Part shown: positions 23,899 through 32,900 of the stretch, one piece after another
Layout: each line of letters starts with the position of its first letter
Numbering within the stretch: the first letter of the stretch is position 1
Source of the DNA: an uncultured Methanoregula sp.
Lineage (GTDB): Archaea; Halobacteriota; Methanomicrobia; Methanomicrobiales; Methanospirillaceae
Assembly (NCBI RefSeq): GCF_963678795.1
Contig: NZ_OY787452.1
Coordinates: 372,001-436,000 of the forward strand
Length of the DNA: 64,000 bases
Direction of reading: 5' to 3'
Translations under genes and position numbers: made by a program
Notes under the pieces: generated by a model
What the model saw: only the letters and a program-made list of their open reading frames with translations
Databases searched by the model: none
Told to the model about the DNA's origin: nothing

Positions 23899-24705
23899 AT
23901 GAGTGGAGAGATCCGGGACAAGATTACCGGCATGTGCCAGGATCTTGGTATTCCCGTAGTGGGCTTTGCTCCGGCAGACCGCTGGGACAATCCCCCGTTT
24001 GAACCGTGGGTACCGGAAGAATTCCGGCCCCGGGCCATTTACCCGGAGACAAAGACGGTTATCGTCATCGGCCTGCCGGTAAGTCTCCCCGTACTTGAGA
24101 CCACTCCCTCGATTCACTACCATGAGCTTTATCGCACGGTCAATACCCTGCTGGACATGCACGGCTACCGCGTCGCAGAGTTCCTCACAGGGATTGGGCA
24201 TCCCTCCATCTGGATTCCCCGGGACGGGTATGGTTCGATCGCTATCCTGAAGGAAAAACCGGTTGCATTCTTCTCCCACCGTCATGCCGCATATCTTGCC
24301 GGTCTCGGTACATTCGGGATCAACAATACACTCCTGACACCGGAGTTCGGACCCCGGGTCAGGTTTGCATCCATATTCACTTCGGCAGAGATTCCCCCCG
24401 ACAAGGTACTTGAAAAAAACCTGTGCATACGATGCATGCAGTGCGTTGCCGCATGCCCGGTCAAAGCCCTGAACGGGAAGGATTACCCGGAAGGCCTGAC
24501 AGAGAAGAGGACCTGCACGGCACGATCGGAAGCGCTCGCGAACCGGTTCATATCCCCGTGCGGGATCTGTATCAAGGTCTGCCCGGTCGGGGCCGACCGG
24601 AAACGATTCGCTCGTGAAGATATGGGAATTTACCACGAGGATGACGAACGGTTCTCCGTATATCACCGGGCGTGGAAACACGTGCGGTCGTACGGGGGAC
24701 GGTGA
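23899..24705 (+). CDS. Double [4Fe-4S] protein, epoxyqueuosine reductase (QueG)-like
   Basis: A 268-residue protein. The N-terminal half resembles the QueG/reductive-dehalogenase fold (KTVIVIGLPVSLPVLETTPSIHYHELYRTVN, RHAAYLAGLGTFGINNTLLTPEFGPRVRFASIFTSAE). Two cluster motifs follow: CIRCMQCVAACPVKAL (near 175-190) and CGICIKVCPVG (near 218-228), with an extra cysteine in RTCTARSE. Such methanogen proteins are shorter than bacterial QueG and their substrate is unknown. TATA-like TTTATAAAAATAA at 23812-23824 may serve as promoter. Confidence 0.85.
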   Translation: MSGEIRDKITGMCQDLGIPVVGFAPADRWDNPPFEPWVPEEFRPRAIYPETKTVIVIGLPVSLPVLETTPSIHYHELYRTVNTLLDMHGYRVAEFLTGIGHPSIWIPRDGYGSIAILKEKPVAFFSHRHAAYLAGLGTFGINNTLLTPEFGPRVRFASIFTSAEIPPDKVLEKNLCIRCMQCVAACPVKALNGKDYPEGLTEKRTCTARSEALANRFISPCGICIKVCPVGADRKRFAREDMGIYHEDDERFSVYHRAWKHVRSYGGR

Positions 24706-24786
24706 ACCGGGTGAGTTTGGGGGGGAGGGGTGAAAGACGATACAACCCGTTTCATCCTGCACCGGAAAACCCGGGTATCCGGGGGA

Positions 24787-25095
24787 CTGAACCCTGAGGA
24801 AAAATACGCCCTGTACGGGCTCCGATTTGCTTTTTTGGATCCCGGTCTCTCCCGGAAAGCGCCGTAAAATCCTCCGTTTCGGTTCCTGTGGAAAAAACGC
24901 GATATTTGCGCTCGGTTTGCCAAAATACGGCTGGAATGCACCTCGCCGGACGGCCGTTAAAGCCCTTCCAGTCACGGTTATTTTTGCCACATATTTTCCC
25001 CAGCCGGGCCTGGGAAACGCTGCCAGAACGCGAATATGAGGGTCGTTTTTTCCGACGGTGGTTTTTGAAAAAGGGGAGTATCGGGAAATACCATG
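24787..25095. repeat. Noncoding repeat R, copy 1
   Basis: About 310 nt that align by eye with 47905-48205: shared blocks include GTTCCTGTGGAAAAAA, GTTTGCCAAAATA, AATGCACCTCG against AATTGCACCTCG, and the end TTTTTTCCGACGG followed by GGT. The alignment is interrupted by small gaps. No long frame is shared, so it is noncoding. Copy 1 lies just outside the left end of the integrated element. It could be a small non-autonomous mobile element or the remains of an attachment region. Confidence 0.6.
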
Positions 25096-25184
25096 AAAAA
25101 TGGTCCGGATGAGCCTGTCGCTTTTACAGGAATGTATCGGGAGCCCGACATTTTCATGCAGCCTGATTCGGTGCTGCTGATATT

Positions 25185-25284
25185 GATTTTAATATCTCTT
25201 GCGCCAAATGGAATAGAGCAAATCTTCTTACGAAAATTTGTAAAAAAGTGTTCAAAAAGGAGAACATTTACCCCCGTAGTGTAG
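25185..25284. repeat. Left attachment-site repeat: tRNA-Gln upstream region and first 15 nt
   Basis: 25270-25284 is identical to the first 15 nt of tRNA-Gln (54585-54599, ACCCCCGTAGTGTAG). The flank 25185-25240 also resembles 54500-54556 (shared GATTTTAATATCTC and AAATGGAATA). The rest of the tRNA is missing here. A 7-nt inverted repeat (GTGTAGT 25279-25285, ACTACAC 25300-25306) surrounds the end of the identity, as expected of recombinase arms. The recombinase gene starts 52 nt further on. Best read as attL of the element whose right end is the intact tRNA. Confidence 0.65.
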
Positions 25285-25335
25285 TAGAACACTAAGACCA
25301 CTACACTTATCTTCCGCATAATCTTCATTTCATAT

Positions 25336-26574
25336 ATGCAGGATCACATTTTTCATCAAAGGGACGGTCCTGAGTACGTTGATGCCCGTCTGGCCCCGCA
25401 GCTGGCAAAAGGTCGGCTGAGCCCCTCAGATGTTCCCCTCATTAAAGAATTCCTCTACGAACGCAAGGCCAAGAAGAATTTATCCGGTGGTCGGGTTGCA
25501 CTCTATGTTGATCACCTTATCCGGATCAGGGATTTTTTACCAGGGCCCTATAATGAAATGACAACCGGCGTATACATGGAGGCAATATCGAAAATCAAAA
25601 CCGGCAAACGTCTGGATGGAAAAAAATTTTCAGAAAATACCATTCATGATTACATCCTTTCACTCAAGGTATTCGCGGAATGGCTCGTCAAGAAGAAGAT
25701 CGTCAACATACCGCTAGAAGAGATCAAGGAGATCAAGGTCCCCAAAGCCCCGATGATGACAAAGACCCCGGACGACATGCTCACGGAGGAAGATGTCGGG
25801 AAACTTATTGGAGTCTGTGAGAACTCCAAGGAGCGGGCCCTGATTGCATGTGTCTTTGACGCAGCCCTGCGCATCGAGGAGGCCGGATACCTGAGATGGC
25901 GACAGATCCAGAAACTGAAACACGGGATCTCGATCACGACCGACAAGAAGACCGGCTTTCCCCGGTACATCCCCTGCCCGACCGCATGGACCTATCTGAA
26001 AACATGGAAGATGGACTACCCGGCAATCCATGGTATCCCCCCCGAGGGCGACAACTTTGTTTTCCTGACCCATGAAGGGGAGCCGTATCTTTACAGCGGA
26101 TTCCAGTATCTCATGAAGAAATTCAGCAGGAAGCTGAAGCAGCAGGGCGATAAAGTGCTGGCCAATAAAATTCATTTTCATCTGCTGCGGCACTCGAAGC
26201 TGACCCATTACGCGAAGCAGAACATGAACGAATCCATCCTTTGCAAGATCGGCTGGGGCAAGCGTTCAGGGATGGTTGAGAAGTACGTGAACCTCTCATC
26301 GGTCGATGTGGAGAAGGCCGTGATGGGAATCGCCGGCATAAAGGATGTGGAAGTGCAGAAATCGGTTTTCGTTCCTGGCGTCTGCCCGCACTGTCTCTGC
26401 AAGGAAGTGCCGCCCACTGCCGGGTATTGTCCGGAGTGCGGCGGGGAGCTGACCGAAGAAGCGATGGATGAGACCGAGCGGATTGTCCGGAGTGTCCGGG
26501 AGAATCCGCAATCTCTCAGGAAACTGGTTGATGAGATGGTTGAGGAGAAGATGCAGAAAGCAGCAGCGAAGTAA
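25336..26574 (+). CDS. Tyrosine recombinase/integrase with C-terminal zinc ribbon
   Basis: A 412-residue protein. The N-terminal core-binding domain covers about 30-125. The catalytic domain has the first arginine in DAALRIEEAGYL (near 178), a lysine in TTDKKTGFPR, HLLRHSKLTHYA (H-x-x-R, near 280), and the nucleophile tyrosine in MVEKYVNLSS (near 316). A zinc ribbon follows (CPHCLCKE...YCPECGGEL, about 350-373) and a charged coiled tail. It is intact, so an SSV-type disrupted integrase is excluded. Its position next to the tRNA-Gln fragment makes it the likely enzyme for insertion and excision of the element. Confidence 0.92.
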   Translation: MQDHIFHQRDGPEYVDARLAPQLAKGRLSPSDVPLIKEFLYERKAKKNLSGGRVALYVDHLIRIRDFLPGPYNEMTTGVYMEAISKIKTGKRLDGKKFSENTIHDYILSLKVFAEWLVKKKIVNIPLEEIKEIKVPKAPMMTKTPDDMLTEEDVGKLIGVCENSKERALIACVFDAALRIEEAGYLRWRQIQKLKHGISITTDKKTGFPRYIPCPTAWTYLKTWKMDYPAIHGIPPEGDNFVFLTHEGEPYLYSGFQYLMKKFSRKLKQQGDKVLANKIHFHLLRHSKLTHYAKQNMNESILCKIGWGKRSGMVEKYVNLSSVDVEKAVMGIAGIKDVEVQKSVFVPGVCPHCLCKEVPPTAGYCPECGGELTEEAMDETERIVRSVRENPQSLRKLVDEMVEEKMQKAAAK

Positions 26575-26780
26575 TTTTTTCGGTGATACTTTTTTCTTGC
26601 CTGCCATTCCGGCAAACTCATAGGACCGGATTATAACCCGTGTAAAAATTCCCCCTCCCGTACACCAAAATTAACAAAAATGTTAAGGTTGGTGTACCTC
26701 ATGAGGAATTTGGGGGAATGGTCGAGCAAGGATACGGGATATTCTGAGACTCCTCCTCAAAGCCCTGGCACGGAAAAAAA

Positions 26781-27443
26781 TTAAGTCCTACCCTTTGTTT
26801 TTGTATTCTTTTTAGGTATGGAACGGATTGCCTCCTGACCTCTCTCACTTTTTAGCACAGCAAACACTGCATTTTCAAGCACACCAGGATCAATCTCAAT
26901 CACAATTTTTCCGGTATTGGTACGTTGAGGTTTCGGATTTTCATCTTCATAACCGTGGTCGCTCTCCTCCTTTTCTTTTATCATTCTCAAAAATTCAGAG
27001 ATGTCGAGTGCAAACCCATCGATCTTACGCCCACGCGCTTTGATCACAATCTCCCGACTTTGCGCCGTTACCTTCTTCTTCCCCGTTGTTTCAGCAACCA
27101 TCGCCAGCATTTCCCGATAGCCCTGATTGCAGGCAGAACAATTGCAAAAGCCTAATTTCATCTCACCATTTGCTAAAATAACGACCAAATTAAAAAACCG
27201 GGAGAAAGACATCCTGGCTGTATTGCACCATGACTGAATTACACACCATTTGATCACCTTCTCGTTGTCTGGCGTTTCTTGTTTTGGTGATGGCTTCGTG
27301 TTCTTTTTAGCCGGTTGAGGTTTTTTCGTATTCACATTCACGTTATCAGCCGCATCTGGCTCTTTCAGGTCCACACCGCACCCATTACAAAACCGAGCAT
27401 CCGGCTCCAGAACGAACCCGCAAATATCGCATTTGTTGACCAT
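26781..27443 (-). CDS. Zinc-ribbon protein of unknown function
   Basis: A 220-residue protein from ATG 27443 (a TTG lies one codon earlier). It begins with a double-CxxC ribbon (CDICGFVLEPDARFCNGCGVDL), then a charged Lys/Pro linker (about 30-60), then a domain with CNCSACNQGYREMLAMVAETTGKKK and KIDGFALDISEFLRMIKEKEE, and a helical C-terminal part resembling a dimerisation segment. It converges on the integrase gene and diverges from the primase operon. It might be a DNA-binding regulator of the element; no family recognised. Confidence 0.75.
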   Translation of the reverse strand: MVNKCDICGFVLEPDARFCNGCGVDLKEPDAADNVNVNTKKPQPAKKNTKPSPKQETPDNEKVIKWCVIQSWCNTARMSFSRFFNLVVILANGEMKLGFCNCSACNQGYREMLAMVAETTGKKKVTAQSREIVIKARGRKIDGFALDISEFLRMIKEKEESDHGYEDENPKPQRTNTGKIVIEIDPGVLENAVFAVLKSERGQEAIRSIPKKNTKTKGRT

Positions 27444-28172
27444 CAATAGAATTTGGGATAAGTTCGTTCTTTAGAATTCCCCAACAATGAACAGAAAAAG
27501 GATAATCCAGAATATTTTTGCGGCACCTCCCGCATCTCAAAACTTTTCAACCACAATCTTGATGATAGGCTTTTCATTTTTCGAAAATTTTGGCCGCGCA
27601 TCGCATTCTGGTGCAGTAAAATCAATGGTTTGTCTTACACTTGTATGACAAAAAGCGCCCATGTAACCCGCTGGTTCAGAAAACCCTTTAAACAACCGCG
27701 AATTTATAAAACTATTACAATGCTGTGCTACTTCCTAACACAGGCGAGTAAACGTCTGAAGGCTGCGGCTGAATCGATCAAAGATCGAGTCATTGGTTTC
27801 TTCCGCAGGCCAGATCCCGTTACTCACATGAAGTGCCAGGCAGGGAAAAGCAGCTTAGCATCCGGAGCCGGATGCAGCATGAACACGGGCCAATGGTGCA
27901 AACTGACCAGCAGTCACGCCCCGGTTTTCTCTCTCTTTACATTCTTTGGTGATCGTCAGTAGTTCCGGATAGCCGGCAACCGTGATCCATTCATGGCGTT
28001 TGTCCGATAGGCCACCTGCCGTTTCGAGAAAAGTGGCATATGGCCGGACAATAGCCGTGGCTTTGTCACGGTCCGGCACGCTGGAACACCACGGGAAAAG
28101 CGGGACACGTGGATGTGGGTGCCCTGGATTCAGAGGAGAACAATCGAACACAACACAATGAGGAGGAAAAAA
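27444..28172. other. Promoter-proximal region of the replication operon
   Basis: A 730-nt region between divergent units. It holds a 22-nt near-palindrome (27630-27651) and a TATA-like TTTATAAA (27703-27710), which would start transcription near 27732. A plus frame 27720-27962 (80 codons) and a minus frame 27855-28193 exist, but neither has a ribosome site or recognised content. The segment may be a long leader. Confidence 0.5.
27630..27651. promoter_or_regulatory. Near-perfect palindrome, possible operator
   Basis: TTGTCTTACA (27630-27639), CT, TGTATGACAA (27642-27651): the arms pair at nine of ten positions. It lies 52 nt upstream of the TATA-like sequence at 27703 and 187 nt upstream of the minus-strand zinc-ribbon gene, a fitting place for a regulator of the element's replication operon. 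Confidence 0.4.
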
Positions 28173-28499
28173 ATGCAGAACACCTCTGCACAATCGGAAG
28201 GGCGCCTCAGCACCCTGATGAAGAGAAAGGAATCATCAGATGAATCTTCGAAGTCGCCGGGATGGACCAACGCCCCGGCGTCTGGAACTGCATCGCAGGA
28301 GAGTACGAAGGAAGAACCCCTTCAAGTCACGCAGGAAGCTATCGAGGCTTATGAGCGGCGGACAGGGTTCTATGGTATCGGGAGGATCATGGTCGCGGAC
28401 GGTCATTGGATCATTGTTACCCAGGAAGAGCTCGCACGCTCGCGGGCCCGGATGCATGCGAATCGTCATGCGATCTCACGCCAGCGGGGTGTAGCATGA
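28173..28499 (+). CDS. Small hypothetical protein, first gene of the replication operon
   Basis: A 108-residue protein from ATG 28173, chosen for the strong GAGGAGG 6 nt upstream; the frame is open further left but without a site. The N-terminal half is Ser/Glu/Lys-rich and likely disordered. The C-terminal half is ordered (EAIEAYERRTGFYGIGRIMVADGHWIIVTQEELARSRARMHANRH). The segment GRIMVADGHWIIVTQEEL resembles a pattern in the next gene and in 51679-52047. Its stop overlaps the next start by 4 nt (ATGA). Confidence 0.65.
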   Translation: MQNTSAQSEGRLSTLMKRKESSDESSKSPGWTNAPASGTASQESTKEEPLQVTQEAIEAYERRTGFYGIGRIMVADGHWIIVTQEELARSRARMHANRHAISRQRGVA

Positions 28500-28864
28500 C
28501 CGCGTACGCTGCCGGGCAAATTATGTGCGGAGACGAAGGCCGTGTACATATCCGCATCTGGGGTGACCTGCATTACATCTGCCCCGAAGAGCTGGGGATG
28601 CTCTTCTTTGTCGGGGACCACGTGCCGATTCTGAAAAAACCAAAACTCGTGCCGGAGACGCCGATTGTTTCCGGCAGTGCCTATCTCAGTCCCTCCGGTC
28701 GGGCCGTTATCCTTGCGATGGGCAGGCAGCGGTACATGGTCCCGCGTGACAAGTTCCTTGCCGTTGCGCTCGGCGAGGATGTGTCCTGCATCTTCTTTGA
28801 AGTGCCGGGGAACGAACCGGAGATTGAGATCCTCTCTCCGCACAAGGGGGGTGCAGCCTCATGA
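28496..28864 (+). CDS. Small hypothetical protein, possible beta-barrel family shared with the ArdC cassette
   Basis: A 122-residue protein; ATG 28496 overlaps the previous stop. The core is beta-rich: GRVHIRIWGDLHYICPEELG, GSAYLSPSGRAVILAMGRQRYMVPRDKFLAVALGED. The second part aligns by eye with GKAWITRSGKAVMISINDVQYVSPLAQVKGMLKGE in the protein at 51679-52047, so the element carries two members. Role unknown. The stop overlaps the next start (ATGA). Confidence 0.65.
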   Translation: MTAYAAGQIMCGDEGRVHIRIWGDLHYICPEELGMLFFVGDHVPILKKPKLVPETPIVSGSAYLSPSGRAVILAMGRQRYMVPRDKFLAVALGEDVSCIFFEVPGNEPEIEILSPHKGGAAS

Positions 28865-29265
28865 CCAGCCGGCGCGGAACGCTGGTCGAGGAGGGAGCCC
28901 GCGAGCTCCTCCAGGTGCACGGCTACCGGGTCCGGGTCATCCCGCCCGGCTTTGACAAGAAACTGCCGCCGGCTCATCTGGTCGCGGAGCGGGATTCCGG
29001 AGAAAAGCGGTTCATCCGCATCCGGAAATTCTCACATCTCCCCTCAACGGTCGATATGGTCATGCAGAAATGCGGTCTCGATCTTGCGCAGTTCCGGAAG
29101 CACATCGCCCGCCATATTGGGGAGGCCGGATATCATTACGAGATCTGGATTTACTCGCTGACGCACGGGTTCCGGTGCTTCGAGGTGCTGCGGGACGGCA
29201 TCCGCGAGATCCCGAAACTCTCGCTGCACAGGCCGGTGGTGTCGGGTGTCGGTGGTGTCGCATGA
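28861..29265 (+). CDS. Small hypothetical protein, first of two tandem paralogues
   Basis: A 134-residue protein with GARELLQVHGYRVRVIPPGFDKK, AHLVAERDSGEKRFIRIRKFSHLP, a helix FRKHIARHIGEAG, and YEIWIYSLTHGFRCFEVLRDGIREIPKL. The order helix, strand, HLVAE, IRIRK recalls the PD-(D/E)xK nuclease fold, but the canonical catalytic Asp is not obvious. The following gene has the same plan. Translationally coupled at both ends by 4-nt overlaps. Confidence 0.65.
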   Translation: MTSRRGTLVEEGARELLQVHGYRVRVIPPGFDKKLPPAHLVAERDSGEKRFIRIRKFSHLPSTVDMVMQKCGLDLAQFRKHIARHIGEAGYHYEIWIYSLTHGFRCFEVLRDGIREIPKLSLHRPVVSGVGGVA

Positions 29266-29633
29266 TCGCCCAGAGTGCCTTCACTGCCACGAAGGAGCGG
29301 GCCGCCGAGCTGCTCATGGCCCGGGGCTACGAGCCGGTGTTGCCGGTCGAGAGTAGTTTTCTCTCGCGTTATATCCCGCTGCATCTTGTCGGGTTGAAAG
29401 GTAACTATGAAATGCTCGGAGTAAAAATCCGGATTGCCTACGGCAGTGTCAGTCCGGCATATGTTGAGTCGTTCTGCAGGTACGAGATCTGCCAGTTCCG
29501 TTCTCTGCTGACAATGAACCCGGGCAATGTCTTCATCCGCTGCGAGGTCTGGGTCGTGTCGCCGAACGGCTCCATCCACTGTTACGAAGTTTTACCCAAC
29601 GAGATCCGCGAGGTGGCTGTCTATGCCCGATGA
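29262..29633 (+). CDS. Small hypothetical protein, second tandem paralogue
   Basis: A 123-residue protein from ATG 29262, which overlaps the previous stop; an open frame extends left but lies within the upstream gene. It follows its neighbour closely in layout: RAAELLMARGYEPVLPVES, IPLHLVGLKGNYEMLGVKIRIAYG, FRSLLTMNPGNVFIRCEVWVVSPNGSIHCYEVLPNEIREV. The shared FRCFEVL..GIREI and IHCYEVLPNEIREV ends are the clearest homology. Likely a gene duplication; function unknown. Confidence 0.65.
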   Translation: MIAQSAFTATKERAAELLMARGYEPVLPVESSFLSRYIPLHLVGLKGNYEMLGVKIRIAYGSVSPAYVESFCRYEICQFRSLLTMNPGNVFIRCEVWVVSPNGSIHCYEVLPNEIREVAVYAR

Positions 29634-29862
29634 GGAGAAGAAACCGGACGTCTCTGTTGAGAAGATCGAGGGAATCCCGCTCTACCTTATCCCGAAAGCG
29701 ATTGCGGACCTGATCAAGAAAAAAGGTAAGTCCGTGTTCCAGATCATTGTTGAACGAAAATTCCATCACCGGTACACCGTGAAGGTCGAGAGTTTCGACG
29801 AGCATGCCGAGCGGGTGAACCAGGAGGAGCTTGCCCCCGAAGAAGGCGAAGGGCATGGCTGA
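29623..29862 (+). CDS. Small hypothetical protein preceding the primase
   Basis: A 79-residue charged protein (MPDEEKKPDVSVEKIEGIPLYLIPKAIADLI... then KFHHRYTVKVESFDEHAERVN). It overlaps the preceding gene by 11 nt and ends 50 nt before the primase-helicase. There is a beta-rich middle and an acidic tail. Position suggests a replication accessory protein; no motif is recognised. Confidence 0.6.
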   Translation: MPDEEKKPDVSVEKIEGIPLYLIPKAIADLIKKKGKSVFQIIVERKFHHRYTVKVESFDEHAERVNQEELAPEEGEGHG

Positions 29863-29912
29863 CCCTGCATTTTTCGGAGAGCAGACCAGAGCTGGGAACC
29901 GGGTGGTGACGT

Positions 29913-32900
29913 GTGGATGGTCTGCTCCGTGATGCAGTTGCCCGATTAGCCGGGCCCGGGCAGGTAGTCGAGGTCCGGGCGCTTACCGATCAGTACACTC
30001 ACAGCGGATACTTCAGCGATCACGATGCGCTCATCCGCGCCGTAGAGCCGCTCGATACAGACAACTCAGTACATGGCATCTACGTCACGCTGAACGAGGT
30101 GAACCCGGCCCTGCTCTCGCGCCGGGCGAACCGGATCAAAATGCGGCTCGGCAAAAAAGACAGCACGACGAGCGACGCGGATATCCTGCGCCGCCGCTGG
30201 CTGCCGATCGACATCGATCCACTCCGTCCGAGTGGCGTATCGAGTACCGATGAAGAGCACGGGCTTGCCCTGGCGAAAGCTGATGAGGTGGCCCGCTGGA
30301 TCACCGGGCTCGGCTTTCCGGACCCGGTCCGGGCCGACTCCGGCAACGGGGCCCACCTGCTCTACCGCATCGATTTGCCGAATGATGAGGCGGCAACAAC
30401 ACTCGTTAAGGCGTGCCTCACGACGCTCGACACGCTCTTCTCCGATGAGCGGGTGAACGTGGACACGGCCAATTTCAACGCGGCTCGCATATGGAAACTT
30501 TACGGTACGGTTTCACGGAAGGGTGACAATACACCCGAGCGCCCGCACCGGAGAAGCCGGATCCTCTCGGCCCCGGATGAGCTGAGCGTCGCGACCATTG
30601 ATCAGCTCAGGGATCTGGCAGCTAGGCTCCCGACCGAGCAGCATGCACAGCAGCCCGCCGCTAAGGACAAGGGCTTCGATCTGGGCCATTGGCTCTCCGA
30701 TCACAGCATCGGGGTGCGGTCCGAGAAACCGTACAGCGGCGGTACGCTCTTTATTCTTGACCAGTGCCCGTTCTCGTCGGCTCACAAGGACGGGGCCTTT
30801 GCAATCCAGTTCGGCAACGGTGCGGTCTTTGCCGGGTGCAAGCATACCTCCTGCGGGAGCGGTACTCAGCGATGGCAGGAGCTCCGCGAGCGGTTCGAAC
30901 CGGACCGGGCAGCGAAGCGGAAGGACTGGGAGCAGAAACAGAAGGGCTGGCGGAAGGACCGGGTGAAAGCAAAAGCAGAGCAGGAAGGTACTGCGGAGCC
31001 AGGGCCGGCCCCGGTCGCTGCATCCCCAGACCAGCGGACGGCTGCGGTTGATGTGCTGGAACGCGAGAACCCCGTTGCGCTGATGCTGGGATCCTTTGCG
31101 CAGGAACATGTCGGCGATGAGATTGTTGCCCGCTGCATGATCCTCTCGATGGCATCGCAGACCGTGAAGAATTCGGACGGGCTGCACGTCTCGGTGACCG
31201 GGGATTCCGGCAAGGGCAAGACTCACGCCTTCCGCAAGATGATGCGCCAGGTGCCGGATGCGTACAAGGTGAAGGGCACGGTAAGCAACAAGGCGCTCTA
31301 CTACATGAAGGATCTCCGGCCCCGAACAGTCCTGATGAGCGACGACACCGAACTCTCGGACGGGATACAGGAGATCCTGAAGTCCGCGACCTCGAACTTC
31401 CACGAGCCGATCACGCACACGACAGTCACGAAGGATCTGACCTCGCGGGTCTGCACGATCCCCGAGCGGTGCGTCTGGTGGATTGCGAAGAAGGAAGGGA
31501 CCGGAGACGACCAAGTGATGAACCGGATGCTCACCTGCTGGATCGACGAATCGTCCGATCAGGATGCCCGGGTACTGGCAGCGAAGCAGGCCCGGGAGAT
31601 GCTGGACCCGGATTCGTTTGTCGATGAGTCCGATGAGCTGAGGACGTGCCGGGCCATCTGGGAGATCCTGCATGAGCAGATGATCTGGGTGATCATCCCC
31701 TATTCAAAGAGAATCCGGTTCAACGCCATATGCAATCGGCGTAATCCCGATATGCTCTACGACCTGATCAAGAGCCACGCGGCCCTTTTCTTCATGCAAC
31801 GGCAGCAGAAGATGAGCGAGGATGGGACGCTCTGTGTTTATGCGAACGAGGCGGATTTTACGGCAGCGAACGATGTCTTCACGCTCCTGAACGGAACGGC
31901 GGGCGGGCAGGAATCGAAGATGACGAAGAAGGAGTCGGACCTGCTTGCGATCATCGAGAAGGCGGACCTGCCGGAATTCACCATCCAGGATCTCCAGCGG
32001 TTAACGGGCGGATCCTACATGGGAATCTACCGGATGATCAAGGGCTACGATAGCCGGGGGAAGAACTACACCGGACTTCTGGAGAAATGCCCGGCGCTCT
32101 CGTTCACCGACCGTACGGTGACGGTGAGCGATGAGGAAGGCGTTTCGGTCCGGCGCAGGACTGAGGCATTCACGTGGAGCCGCGATATCTACCGGCAGTG
32201 GGCAAACGGCGGGGCCTGCTGGCTCGACCGCGACCCGAAGTGCGGCAATGATGACGATGGCGCAGGGTCATTTACAGCATTACAGCACGTTTACAGCAGT
32301 TTTACAGCAACTGCTGTAAATCAAAATGATGCGTCCGGTGCACCCGGTTCCAGCAAAGAAAGTGATTGTACAAATAATTCTGTACTAAGAGAAAGGGATT
32401 TACAGCAAAACCGGAATTATGGAGGAGACAAAAATTCCGGAAAAAGTTCTGATCAGTGTCTCCATGATTCTGAAAATGCTGTAAACAAAAAACGATCTCT
32501 GTCCGGTGGGGCACAAAGCAGGAATCCGGCCCCGCAAACTCCCCCGGACTCTTACAGCACGTGCAGTAAAACTGCTGAAATGAGGCCGGATCCGGACCCC
32601 TCTGCTGTAAACAAGGATCAGGTCCGGTCCATCAAAGCCCGCGATTACAAAATACTCGAGATCCCGGAACCGAAGACCCCGTGCTATGCCTGCGGGAAGA
32701 AAGGCTCCCGGTATGTGGAGAAGTTCACAGCGGAGCGGCGGGCCCGGCCCAAGGACCGGCAGGAAGCACGGCGGGTTTGCCGCTTATGTTATAACGAGGC
32801 GATGAAAGCCGAGCAGATGGCATCGGTCCCGCTGCCGGGAACCGTGGATATTTCCCGGTGCACACGGGTTACGGCGGATGTCGGGAAGTGCTCGGTCTGT

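Noticed and set aside
27855..28193. 112-codon minus-strand frame and 27720-27962 plus-strand frame
   Set aside because: No ribosome site, low-complexity or unrecognised translation, and they oppose each other in a likely leader region.
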